Below the pieces are notes generated by a model that was not told the DNA's origin, searched no databases, and saw only the letters and a program-made list of their open reading frames with translations. From contig LSSN01000944.1 in NCBI GenBank assembly GCA_001970855.1, positions 1-10,945 on the forward strand: a stretch of DNA of 10,945 nt. The letters are read 5' to 3'. The position numbers were made by a program, and so were the translations under genes. Of the stretch, positions 1 to 7,839 are shown in pieces. The DNA comes from Smittium culicis (lineage: Eukaryota; Kickxellomycota; Harpellomycetes; Harpellales; Legeriomycetaceae). Every line of letters begins with the position of its first letter. Positions within the stretch are counted from its first letter, which is position 1.

Positions 1-1474
1 TCAATATGATCAAGGGCATGTATGATGCCTCGAAAATCGCCGTTAGAGTTGAGAATGAAGTTTCCAAACCCACCGAATACCTCTGTGGAGTGCGGCAAGG
101 GTGCCCAGCCTCGCCGATACTCTTCGATTTTTTCATCAACGATATATTCAAGGGCGTACCAGGTGTGCGGGTGCCTGGGCTCAACTCACGCATACCTGGA
201 TTACTGTTTGCCGACGATGCCGTGCTATTGGTCGAATCATCAGCCGATTTACAAATCGCACTGAACACCATAACCGAATGGTCGGACACTTGGGAAATGG
301 CTGTGAATGCCTCCAAGTGCGGGATAATGACTATAAGCGGGGAGTTGACTACTGATATGACCCTGCAGGGCCAAAAAGCCGACTCCACCAACCAGTACAC
401 CTACTTGCGCTATATAATAAATAGCAAGTGTGATGTATATGGGACGATCAAGAAAAACAAGAACAAGGTCAGGAAGGCTGTATACGCTGCATACAGCTTC
501 TTTAAACGAACTGATGTGCTGACAGCACTAAAAATAAAGTTCATCAATTTGGCTCTAATGATGATTGGATGCTACTGTGTGGAGATATTTGGCATGAGCG
601 AAGCCAGATGGAAACCCATACAGTCAGAAATTGACAAGGCAAACCGAGTGGTTTTCAATTTCAGAAAATCAGCGTCAATGGAGCGCATCAGGGACGAACT
701 GGGCATAATCTCAGTGTTCATGCGCACCACCACAGCCCGTGAGCATGCATACCATAAGTGGCAGACCTCATCAAGGCTCCGATGAAGGCCCGCATGGCCA
801 CCTGGGTGACCGGGAGTGCCCGCAGGATCAAAAAATTTTGCTCCCAAGATTCAAACGGTCAGAATATCATCGCGATAGTTGACCGGAAACGACGAAATAA
901 CCGTCTGTCATCTACCGATGGACGGTAAACAGGAAAATCGGAAAAAAAGGCAACATGTTTGACCTTCAAGCAATGTATCCGGACCTAAAACTGGGCCTTC
1001 AGGGCATTCGAAAAATGCGAATGGGATCATTCCGGACCTCCCAACGCCTGTTGAACATGGAAATATTCGACCAAAAATTCAAAATTTTTTTGCCATTGCT
1101 GCAACTTGTGTGTGACTGAGACGGTCGACCACATACTTCTGAGCTGCAATTGGTGGTGAAATCACCGAACAACGACGATCGGCCGGTTCATACCGACGCC
1201 GATCCGCTCTGACGAAAAAAATTTACTTTCGAATTTCAACGAAGCCCGGTTGGGGCTAGTTGGCAAACTCCTTGGGGGGGAGTCTAAACAATCTATGAGC
1301 CAGCTTCGATCTGGCACAGCCGATCAAAATATTGAGCTGGAAACAGCCAAATTTTTGAACAGCATACGCGTGCCCAGAACACTTATATTGCAAAGTATAA
1401 GTGATTCACCAGCCCCCTTGGACCAATTCCCAGTGGATATGAAGCTGCTAGAGTGGCGGAGATGGGACGGTTGA
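1..1474 (+). pseudogene. LINE ORF2 reverse transcriptase, C-terminal part, frameshifted
   Basis: This encoded the polymerase that copies LINE RNA at a nicked chromosomal target. The frame beginning at 6 stays open to the TGA at 783-785 and probably continues upstream of the window. It shows the RT motif VRQGCPASPILF (residues 29-40), the catalytic FADD (residues 68-71, bases 207-218), the NASKCG motif (101-106) and YTYLRYIIN (131-139), where the family normally has Gly in place of the Arg at bases 408-410. Homology continues in a different frame from 767 to the TAA at 926-928. It then runs in a third frame (clear from 955 to about 1084, with YPDLKLGL) and returns to the second frame at a T-run near 1091, with a TGA at 1157-1159. 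So at least three frame disruptions and one in-frame stop are present. The endonuclease domain and RT fingers lie outside the window. LINE ORF2 identity is firm; the clade was not determined. Confidence 0.85.
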
Positions 1475-1576
1475 AAAATTTTTTTCTAATGTTTATTTAA
1501 CCTTTTGAATATTTTTTATTAGTCGTTAATTTAATTATAAATTACGTTTAATAAACTCTCTGGAAAATAAAAATAC
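874..1576 (+). repeat. Direct repeat, copy 1 (LINE 3' end)
   Basis: This ~700-bp unit of the LINE 3' end is matched by a second unit starting at 1577. Anchor matches include the GAAACGACGAAATAACCG block (886 onwards against 1589 onwards), the CTTCAAG-AATGTATCCG block, the CAAAAATTCAAA block, the AATTTCGAATTT-like block and the GTTGAAAA at the ORF end (1470 against 2158). The offset drifts between about 688 and 715 bp because of small indels. Confidence 0.8.
1100..1147 (+). other. LINE ORF2 C-terminal zinc-knuckle motif
   Basis: In the frame starting at 1100 the codons read CNLCVTETVDHILLSC, which is a C-x2-C-x6-H-x4-C arrangement. This zinc knuckle sits after the RT domain in many LINE ORF2 proteins and is thought to bind nucleic acid. 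All four metal ligands are intact here although the frame around it is broken. A stop (TGA 1157-1159) follows almost at once, and the same frame then reopens to 1474 with a conserved-looking tail. Confidence 0.8.
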
Positions 1577-2170
1577 GATAATTGACCAGAAACGACGAAA
1601 TAACCGGTCTGTCATTGACCAGTCTACCGGAATAAAGGCAAAAAAGGGAACGGGGTTGAACCTTCAAGTAATGTATCCGAGCCTGAAGGTGGGTCTTCAA
1701 GTAAATGTAGAAATGCGTTTAGGCACATTTCAGACCTTCTCAGCGCCTGTTGAAGATAAAAATCGTCATCCAAAAATTCAAATAATTTTTTTGTTCCTGC
1801 TGTGACATGTATGTCAATTGAGACGGATGACAAAATATTTATATGATGCAGCTAGGATGTGAAATCGCGATTCAGGAACCATCGAAGATCGATGATCGAC
1901 TGGTTCATTGCGGCACAGATCAGCTGTGACGATTTTTTTCAATTTCGAATTTAAACAAAGTCTGATTATGTCTATTTAGAACTCTCCTTGAGAAAGACTC
2001 ATCAAATATTTATTCAATTCTGAGCTATAAACATTAGTACTTTTTTAAATCATCCAAATGCTCAGAACTCATTATTTTCAAAAAATATGTAATCACGAGA
2101 CCTGGTGGTATAATATTCTTTTAGTATGTACTTTCTAAAGCCATTATTAATTTTTCTGTTGAAAATCATG
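1577..2170 (+). repeat. Direct repeat, copy 2: decayed LINE 3' end
   Basis: This is a degenerate copy of 874-1475 in the same orientation, directly abutting copy 1. It has lost the zinc knuckle: the position equivalent to 1100-1147 lies near 1800-1848 and reads through stops. Many differences from copy 1 are C to T or G to A, for example TCCGGACC in copy 1 against TTCAGACC in copy 2. Similarity is clear to about 2165 and may continue weakly to about 2280 in the AT-rich 3' untranslated part. It is either an older 5'-truncated insertion of the same family or a tandem duplication that has decayed. Confidence 0.7.
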
Positions 2171-2279
2171 CTTTCTATATCCTAAATTTAATTATTGTTA
2201 CTAAAAAATTATCATCTATAAAAATCATATTCGTTTTTTTTAAATTAGCTGTAATATATTTAGATTGTCTCTATTTTTA

Positions 2280-4149
2280 AATTTGATAGTTTCACTCCGA
2301 GTAGCTTAAAAACTATTTTGAGAGGATAATAAAGCAATTTAAAATGTTTCGTGCGTAAAAAATTCAAAAATAATAAGACTTTGTATTTATAATTGAATTA
2401 GTTTAATGATGCAACCATTTTTCTAACTAATTTAAATTAATAAAAAGCTTGAATTGATGCTGCGATTATATGAGATCTAACTCAACTATGGAAGAATTTT
2501 CTATTTTTTTTCTATTTGTATTTTTATATGTATTATTCTTTATACGTATGTATCCGTCTTTTGATAAAACTTGATAATCAAAATTAAATAATACAATATC
2601 AATTCGTTTCTAGACAATTATTTATGAATTTGAATTCGATGTAATAAAAAGATATTCAAATACGATAATAAATTATATATGTGAATATGAATGGGTGATT
2701 AATTTGTGAGAAAAATCTTTTTCTACAAAATTTTTCCTAGATTGGATTTATTTATACGCTTTTAAAGTAGATTTGTGGGTATTATTCAATATACTTATAT
2801 TATTTATGATTGTTATATCTAATCAAATTTATTAAATAGAATTTCTAAGAAAAACAGTTTTACTTCAGGATTGAATCTCAAGTAAGTATATTTTTAAACT
2901 TTATGACCATAAGTACAGCTTGAACGTCTGTGATTTGTTTTAGACACTTTCAATGCTAATACACGAAACTATTTATAAAACATAACATTAAAAACCATCT
3001 TAATATGATTCAGTAAACTTAAAACTGGCTAATCCGGGCTTATAATTGCAAAAATCGCTGCAAAAAAAGATATATCATCGCTTTTTCCCTTTTCTTAACA
3101 GATCTTTTTTCTTTTCCATAAAATAACCACGATCAGAGTTATCCTTCCTAACAAAGATAATTCTATTGAACATTATTGTTTTCTCCTAGTATCCAATTTT
3201 ATTTATACTCTTAATATTCTTATAAAAAATTTTAAAACTAATTTAAACCTAGTCTTTTCACTATTCCGAATTATAATTATTATTTAAAGGTAAGTCAAAA
3301 ATTTTTTTTGTTTATGGTAAAATTATTATAATTAATACTATATATTTTTGTATTTACTCTAAATATAAATCATTTTAAAATAAATGCCTTAATCAATAGT
3401 CTATCAGTATATCATAAATATTTTAATAATACTCTTAACACAAGCTATATTATTTTTTTGAATAACTATTTAGTTTAAATTGGGATTTTTTGGTTTAATT
3501 TTCAGAACGAAAAAAAATTGCTAACTCATCAAGATTTTATATTCATACCGAATTAATAGATATTATGAATTTATAATAGAAATAATTCAGTAATAAATTT
3601 TTTTTCCCCTAAAGCTCCTTGGTGTTCGTTTTTTTTATTATTTGCTTTGATAATATAAAAAAATACAAATTTTGCCTTATATATGAGTAAGTTCTGTTCT
3701 CTAAAATAAAACGCAAAAGAAATAGTTTTTTTTTATTTGTATCAGAAAAAAATATAAAATCCAATTTTCTAAAATCGAGGTGATTTTTTTATGCAAGTAA
3801 AAAAGTTAAATATCTAACAAAAATTTGATTTTTTACATAACTATGATATACAGTATAAACCTTGTTCAATTTTTAAAATATTAAAATTTATATTGTATTT
3901 TGTATTTTGTATTTTGTACTTTAGGTTTGTATATTAGTTCATAGTAATAACATTTTCATGCTTTTTTATTTACAAAATAAGTTTATATCATTTTAATAAA
4001 TAGTTAAAGAACTTTTTTTTTAGTTAAAATCGATCATAGGTGCAAGAAAAAAAATCTTATACCAAATCGTTAGCTACGAAAATGATACTTTTTATTTAAG
4101 CGAATACCATCTCTCCATTAGTCGTATTGACAGGGCCTGATTTTAATAC
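2280..4149. other. Gene-free AT-rich intergenic DNA
   Basis: I see no reading frame of meaningful length and no RNA gene in this stretch. It is dominated by A and T runs. The only structured item is a short GTATTTT microsatellite near 3895. It may contain remnants of mobile elements too decayed to read by eye. Confidence 0.6.
3895..3918. repeat. 7-bp microsatellite (GTATTTT), about 3.3 copies
   Basis: Three exact consecutive GTATTTT units lie at 3895-3901, 3902-3908 and 3909-3915, followed by a partial unit. It is a simple slippage repeat with no further interpretation. Confidence 0.8.
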
Positions 4150-4190
4150 AATATCACATATTGGAAAATGAGATTATGTATCTTTATGTT

Positions 4191-4313
4191 CCAAATGGCG
4201 TCTTGAAACATTATGGTATGTTATCTATACTCCAAATGGCGTCATCGAACACTTATGGACGTTGATTGCACTCCAAATGGTGTCATAAAGCAAGGGCAGT
4301 TCTTTTGAGGTAA
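4191..4313. repeat. 41-bp tandem repeat, cluster A (three units)
   Basis: The core CCAAATGGCGTC begins at 4191 and 4232, and again at 4273 as CCAAATGGTGTC. The spacing is exactly 41 bp both times. Cores are usually preceded by ACT or GTT and followed by AT. The rest of each unit is less conserved but partly alignable (GAACA-TTATGG-). A more decayed unit may precede at 4150. The core is GC-richer than the surrounding DNA. No protein-coding frame runs through it. Confidence 0.8.
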
Positions 4314-4504
4314 ATAGTTGTTTTTTCTGTATATCCCATTTGCTAATATGAGTTGCATAAAAACATTCGTGAAATCTGATAATCATTTATATAATATGTA
4401 CCATTAGCAATTTAAATTAAATAAAAACATAATAGCATGAAATTTTTTTAGACCGAGGTCCTTTTTCGAAATAATAACCGGTTTGGAGAATGATTAGATA
4501 TACT

Positions 4505-4586
4505 CCTAATGGCGTCATGGAATATTGAGGGATGCTGATTATACTCCAAATGGCGTCATGGTAGCCCAAAAAATTAATTTACAAAC
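4505..4586. repeat. 41-bp tandem repeat, cluster B (two units)
   Basis: The cores CCTAATGGCGTCATGG (4505) and CCAAATGGCGTCATGG (4546) are again exactly 41 bp apart. The sequence just before 4505 ends GATTAGATATACT, which resembles the end of a decayed earlier unit. The 232 bp from the last core of cluster A is not a multiple of 41, so the two clusters are out of register and separated by unrelated AT-rich sequence. Confidence 0.8.
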
Positions 4587-4589
4587 TAT

Positions 4590-5080
4590 TTGACATTTTA
4601 AAAATTCCAAACAGTCAATTTTTTTGACTCCACACGATGACAAATATGTAAAATTAAACAAAATATAATTGACCAATAAGTATTTTTTTTTATTATTGGT
4701 TAAATTCTTATTTTAAATCATACAATTTCTTAAGTAAGATTTACTAATTTGCCTCCAAAATTATAATAAAAAAAGTGAGTAAAGTCTGGGATATTACAAT
4801 ATGCAACTGAGTATTTTTACCATTTCATACTCAGAAATTTGGCTGCATCCTATTAATAGTCTACCCAAGATGAGCACTATTGCTTCTCAGAGGGTTTTGA
4901 ATTCAATTCTGCAAAATTTGCCATCTATTTTGCACAACACATAAATTATTTTTCACAGAAAATTTTCACTTTGCGTTGAGGAATATTTTCTATTCAAATT
5001 ACATAACTTTGTTTCAAACGATTCTGCAAAATGCGATTTCAAATTTTCACAAGTTGTTTTCTTTACAGCATATTTTCTTT
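4590..5080. other. Gene-free AT-rich intergenic DNA
   Basis: No coding or RNA gene is seen here. A short hairpin is possible at about 4614-4629 (AGTCAA, a T-rich loop, TTGACT). The word TTCTGCAAAAT recurs at 4908 and 5024. Nothing else can be supported. Confidence 0.5.
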
Positions 5081-5099
5081 TATTGTTACCGTAACAATA
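5081..5099. repeat. Perfect 19-nt palindrome
   Basis: TATTGTTAC (5081-5089), a single central C (5090) and GTAACAATA (5091-5099) form perfect 9-bp inverted arms. The flanks do not extend the symmetry. It could bind a dimeric protein or be a mobile-element remnant; no family was recognised. Confidence 0.7.
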
Positions 5100-5126
5100 T
5101 AATTCCGAGATTAAAAAAAATTTCGC

Positions 5127-5163
5127 AAGTTGTTTTTGAATTTATTTAAGTCGCAAACAACTT
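5127..5163. repeat. Short inverted repeat AAGTTGTTT / AAACAACTT
   Basis: The arms AAGTTGTTT (5127-5135) and AAACAACTT (5155-5163) are exact reverse complements with a 19-nt loop. The right arm is followed at once by TGAAAGGG (5164-5171), which matches the inverted-repeat end of the MITE family found nearby. A related CAAGTTGTTTTC word also occurs at 5050. Confidence 0.5.
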
Positions 5164-5224
5164 TGAAAGGGCTTTTTTCTTGGCATCTATTGGATAAATA
5201 TTTTTATGAAAAGCAGCAGATGTA

Positions 5225-5235
5225 CCCTTTCACGG
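5225..5235 (+). repeat. Orphan MITE terminal-inverted-repeat end (CCCTTTCACGG)
   Basis: These 11 bases equal the first 11 bases of the MITE copy at 6613. The sequence after them does not clearly follow the MITE interior, and no partner end is visible about 190 bp downstream. It may be the remnant of a fourth copy or of a related family. The reverse-complement end TGAAAGGG lies 53 bp upstream at 5164-5171. Confidence 0.4.
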
Positions 5236-5400
5236 ATATTAAGATATCTATATTTAGGTGAAGTTAGATTACCGTATTTCTATTAAATAATTTAATCATG
5301 AAATCCATTAAATTATTAGGTTGGATATACTTGATAGCAAATAATAGCTATTGATAAAATTTTTTTAACTTTTTTTTCCGCTACTCATTTTGAAGCAAAT

Positions 5401-5587
5401 TCCTTACCCGCCCAACACTCTTTAATAAACAATTTTTTTAGATTTTTTTATGATTTTATAGAGTTAATTATTTGATAGTACTCTGCAATAAACTAGAATT
5501 TTTGTCAGGTACAGAATAAAGTTGTTTTTACCGAATATATTTGAATGAATTATATAGATGAAAGTTATTCTACCGCCCAAGAAAGAG
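5401..5587 (-). mobile_element. MITE copy 3, inverted orientation
   Basis: This is a 187-bp copy of the element at 6613-6800, on the opposite strand. Its left end shows CCCGCCCAACACTCTTT against CCCGTCCAACACTCTTT in the reverse complement of the reference copy. Its right end shows TCTACCGCCC-GAAAG against TCTACCGCCC-GAAAG. The interior is alignable (GTCAGGTACAGAATAAAGT against GACCTCGGAATTAAAGT). The flanking tetranucleotides are AAAT and CCAA, so the TTAA target site is no longer intact. It codes for nothing and would depend on a transposase encoded elsewhere. Confidence 0.65.
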
Positions 5588-6157
5588 CCAACGTCATCAG
5601 ACATGGAATTTAAAGACTAATAACAATATTGTTCTATTTTAAAAGACATTCAGCTATTTCTATATGAGATATTATTAGGGGATTGTACCTACTCTAAAAT
5701 ACACTAACTAGAAAGTTTTTTTATTTTATTTTTTAAACACAAATAGAAAATAGATATAATAAAATATCTGGATCGGCCAATAGCTTTATAGAAGCTATAG
5801 TAGCAAATATTATAGCCAGTAAAAAAAGCTTATCTCGTAAAAAGAATCTGATATAAATATTATAAAAAGTGCTTATATATTTTTATTATAGATCAATAGA
5901 AGAGCTTGTAGTTATGATCTTGGCAACTAAGTTTATTATAACACTTCTTAGTTTAGAATTCATCAATTGGTATACATAATTTTTCAGCTATAAACTTGAA
6001 AAAATACCCCCATAAAGTCAATCTATTTTGAGTTTGACTTCATTATTGTTTTGCCGAAACCTAGCAGAATATAAAGTATACTAATATATCGATTAAATAT
6101 CCTATATTTCTCTAAATAAAGCCCATATCATCGGAACTACTTATTTACAGGGAGCAC
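5588..6157. other. Gene-free AT-rich DNA between MITE copies
   Basis: No coding or RNA gene is seen. A weak hairpin, AAGTCAA then TTGACTT, lies around 6016-6042. Nothing else is supported. Confidence 0.5.
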
Positions 6158-6161
6158 TTAA

Positions 6162-6352
6162 TATACATTCTTAAGCGATAGATAGTTTTTTACATAGAAA
6201 ATATATTCAAGTATGCATAATATAAATAATTCAATCCGTAAGTTCGTTGAAATATTGGTTTGTTACTGAATATCAGCAAGTGATAAAACTACAAGTAATC
6301 CATAAATGAATCAATTGACACATTTTTTTAAAGATTTTGAACGGTAAAGGGC
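6162..6352 (+). mobile_element. MITE copy 2, decayed, TTAA on both sides
   Basis: This 191-bp copy has the same orientation as the reference at 6613. The best matches are GCGATAG for GCGGTAG near the left end, AATATTGGTTTG for TTATTGGTATT in the middle, CATAAATGAATCAA for CATAAACGAATCAA, and the right end ACGGTAAAGGG for ACGGGAAAGGG. Many differences are C to T or G to A, and the left terminal repeat has largely eroded. TTAA stands at 6158-6161 and at 6353-6356, as expected for a duplicated TTAA target. Confidence 0.6.
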
Positions 6353-6612
6353 TTAAGATAGCTTGTAAAAAGTAAGTATAATTTATATTTAATTTTTGGT
6401 TTTCTAGTGGGCTTGGCAGAACAGTGGTTGATAATATACTTTCTCTTATTTCTTCGAGGCAAAACTTCTAATTGGAACACATCATCTCTAGGCCAATTAG
6501 CTTTCCTTTTTTATTTTATTTTCCAGCCTCTTGTACGTACTATCTCATACTGAACTGCACAATTATTTCCAAATAATGTTTAAAAAAGGCTTTTAGTCTA
6601 GATAAAAATTAA

Positions 6613-6800
6613 CCCTTTCACGGGCGGTAGACTATTTTTGACCTCGAAATATAGCCAATTGAGTTATATAAAAACACTTTAATTCCGAGGTCATTAGAAT
6701 TATTGGTATTTTATAGTATATCAACAAATAAAAATTATAATTATAAATCATAAACGAATCAATAAATTGATTTTTTCAAAGAGTGTTGGACGGGAAAGGG
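6613..6800 (+). mobile_element. MITE copy 1 (reference), TTAA-flanked
   Basis: This 188-bp non-coding element begins CCCTTTCACGGGCGG and ends GGACGGGAAAGGG. The ends are imperfect inverted repeats, with exact CCCTTTC against GAAAGGG and weaker pairing beyond. It lies between TTAA at 6609-6612 and TTAA at 6801-6804. Known piggyBac-superfamily elements insert at TTAA and duplicate it, so this is most likely a piggyBac-type MITE; no transposase is visible in the window. A second, inner inverted repeat (GACCTCGAA at 6640-6648 and TTCCGAGGTC at 6683-6692) would fold the left half into a hairpin. Two further copies lie within 1.4 kb upstream. Confidence 0.72.
6640..6692. repeat. Inner inverted repeat of the MITE
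   Basis: GACCTCGAA (6640-6648) and TTCCGAGGTC (6683-6692) pair with one extra base, giving a stem-loop with a ~34-nt AT-rich loop inside the element. Subterminal repeats of this kind are common in MITEs and may be transposase contacts. Confidence 0.6.
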
Positions 6801-6959
6801 TTAAAAAAACTCGTACTACTAATTTAGCAAATAAGAAGATGAAGGTAAGTAATCAGATATGTAGAACAAATAAATTTCGTATAAATTTATTTCTAATTCA
6901 AAATTATAATCGGAAAAGTCGATATATTAAGGATTTGTTTTGTTTTGTTTTTAAACAAA

Positions 6960-6965
6960 TTTATT
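6960..6965 (-). terminator. Possible AATAAA poly(A) signal for the minus-strand reductase
   Basis: TTTATT on the plus strand gives AATAAA on the minus strand, about 90 bp past the stop of the gene at 7055-7807. In such AT-rich DNA this hexamer is expected by chance, so the call is weak. Confidence 0.3.
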
Positions 6966-7054
6966 GATTTAGATATGGTATTAAAAAGAAAATATAATGA
7001 TAAGGAATGTAGAATTGATGGGTTTTAATGTGTTTGAGTGCAGTTATATTTAAT

Positions 7055-7807
7055 TTAGCTTAGATATCTTGATACAGTTTTGCCAAATGATTGACCATGA
7101 TGAATTGCAATTGCTATTTCTTTTTCAGAAACCGCCCTTTGTCCAGATAAAGAAGAAATCGATCCAGACCCATACGCAGATCCACCAACTACTTCATCGA
7201 CGGCGAATAAGTTGTCATGAGTGAATCCCAGAGGAACATAAAGCATTCCTTGGTGGATAAGATTGGGCAAGAATGTAAAAGTTGTTGACTCTTGGCCGCC
7301 AGATTGATCGCCAGTTCCAGTGAACACACCAACCATTTTTCCTACTAAGGCCTTTTTGAACCATAATGCGCCAGTAGAATCAATGAATGTCTGCACCTGC
7401 GCAGGAGGAGTACCAAGTCTAGTCGGGAAACCGAACATGAATGCATCACCTTGTTCAAATTCTTCTAGTGTGAAGATCGGTACAGATGCGTCCTTTGGAG
7501 GAGCATGCATTTTATCCAGAACTTCTTGTCTTAAAGTCTCTTCGAATTGGCGTAGCTCAATATTTACAAGGCCTGTAGATTTTAAGCCTTTTACAATGTT
7601 ATCTGCAACTGTTCTCAAGTGACCATATGTAGAGTAATATACTACAAATACTGTTGGCAAAGTCTTTTTGGTAATTTCTGCTTGATTTTTTACTACTACT
7701 TGTGTGTTATTTTGTTCTACTGCTTCATTGTGATTCTGTTCTACTTGTGCTTGAGTCTTTTTATCCTTTCCACGAACAACATTTTTTATATGTCTGAATA
7801 CTTTCAT
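7055..7807 (-). CDS. NAD(P)H:quinone oxidoreductase, WrbA/Pst2 type, with N-terminal extension
   Basis: A 250-residue protein of the flavodoxin-like type IV quinone reductases (bacterial WrbA; yeast Pst2, Rfs1 and Ycp4), which bind FMN and reduce quinones by two electrons using NAD(P)H. Residues 51-250 form the domain: FMN phosphate loop STYGH (59-63), PTRLGTP (128-134), the flavin-contacting Trp149, TGTGDQSGGQE (163-173) and IHQGM (184-188, where the family often has HHGM). The usual family length is about 200, so the first 47 residues are extra. They are basic at first (MKVFRHIKNVVRGKDKK), then rich in Gln, Asn and Val, without a recognised domain. Residue 48, Lys (AAG), aligns with the start Met of the paralogue at 9056-9667. 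No other in-frame ATG lies before the domain, so 7807 is the only usable ATG. A TATAAATA lies 25 bp upstream. Intronless. The family call is firm; the role of the extension is unknown. Confidence 0.92.
   Translation of the reverse strand: MKVFRHIKNVVRGKDKKTQAQVEQNHNEAVEQNNTQVVVKNQAEITKKTLPTVFVVYYSTYGHLRTVADNIVKGLKSTGLVNIELRQFEETLRQEVLDKMHAPPKDASVPIFTLEEFEQGDAFMFGFPTRLGTPPAQVQTFIDSTGALWFKKALVGKMVGVFTGTGDQSGGQESTTFTFLPNLIHQGMLYVPLGFTHDNLFAVDEVVGGSAYGSGSISSLSGQRAVSEKEIAIAIHHGQSFGKTVSRYLS
7430..7560 (-). repeat. 131-bp near-identical block, inverted partner
   Basis: This is the partner of 9162-9292, in inverted orientation inside the minus-strand reductase. The two blocks are separated by about 1.6 kb and could pair as an inverted repeat. 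Confidence 0.9.
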
Positions 7808-7831
7808 ATTTATTACTTTTATTATAATTTG

Positions 7832-7839
7832 TATTTATA
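7832..7839 (-). promoter_or_regulatory. TATA-like element before the minus-strand reductase
   Basis: TATTTATA on the plus strand reads TATAAATA on the minus strand, 25 bp before the ATG at 7807. If it is used at the ~30-bp distance usual for TATA-directed initiation, the mRNA would have almost no leader. Either the leader is unusually short, the start site is further upstream, or the match is chance in AT-rich DNA. The same octamer occurs at 8961 before the paralogue. Confidence 0.4.

Larger units (their letters stand above)
1..1576 (+). mobile_element. LINE (non-LTR retrotransposon), 3' part, 5' end outside window
   Basis: The segment carries the reverse transcriptase core of a LINE ORF2, its C-terminal zinc knuckle, a conserved tail ending at the TGA at 1472-1474, and about 100 bp of AT-rich sequence that would be the 3' untranslated region. 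It is visibly richer in G+C than the DNA after 2000. No poly(A) tail or target-site duplication is obvious. The 3' boundary is set at about 1576 because a second copy of the same 3' region begins at 1577. The left end is cut by the window edge. The element is non-autonomous now, because its ORF is broken by frameshifts. Confidence 0.8.

Noticed and set aside
1577..2170. Repeat-induced point mutation (RIP) as cause of the C-to-T and G-to-A differences in LINE copy 2
   Set aside because: The direction fits, but general AT drift gives the same pattern. A dinucleotide-context count on more copies would be needed, and the lineage is not known to have RIP.
4451..4460. GACCGAGGTC as another MITE fragment
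   Set aside because: It shares only CCGAGGTC with the inner repeat of the MITE and lacks further alignable sequence or ends.
6371..6407. Possible intron (GTAAGT to TTCTAG)
   Set aside because: No coding sequence lies on either side, so the splice-like words have no meaning here.
6767..6967. 66-codon plus-strand frame
   Set aside because: It starts inside the MITE at 6613-6800, is Lys/Asn-rich as expected from composition, and matches no family.
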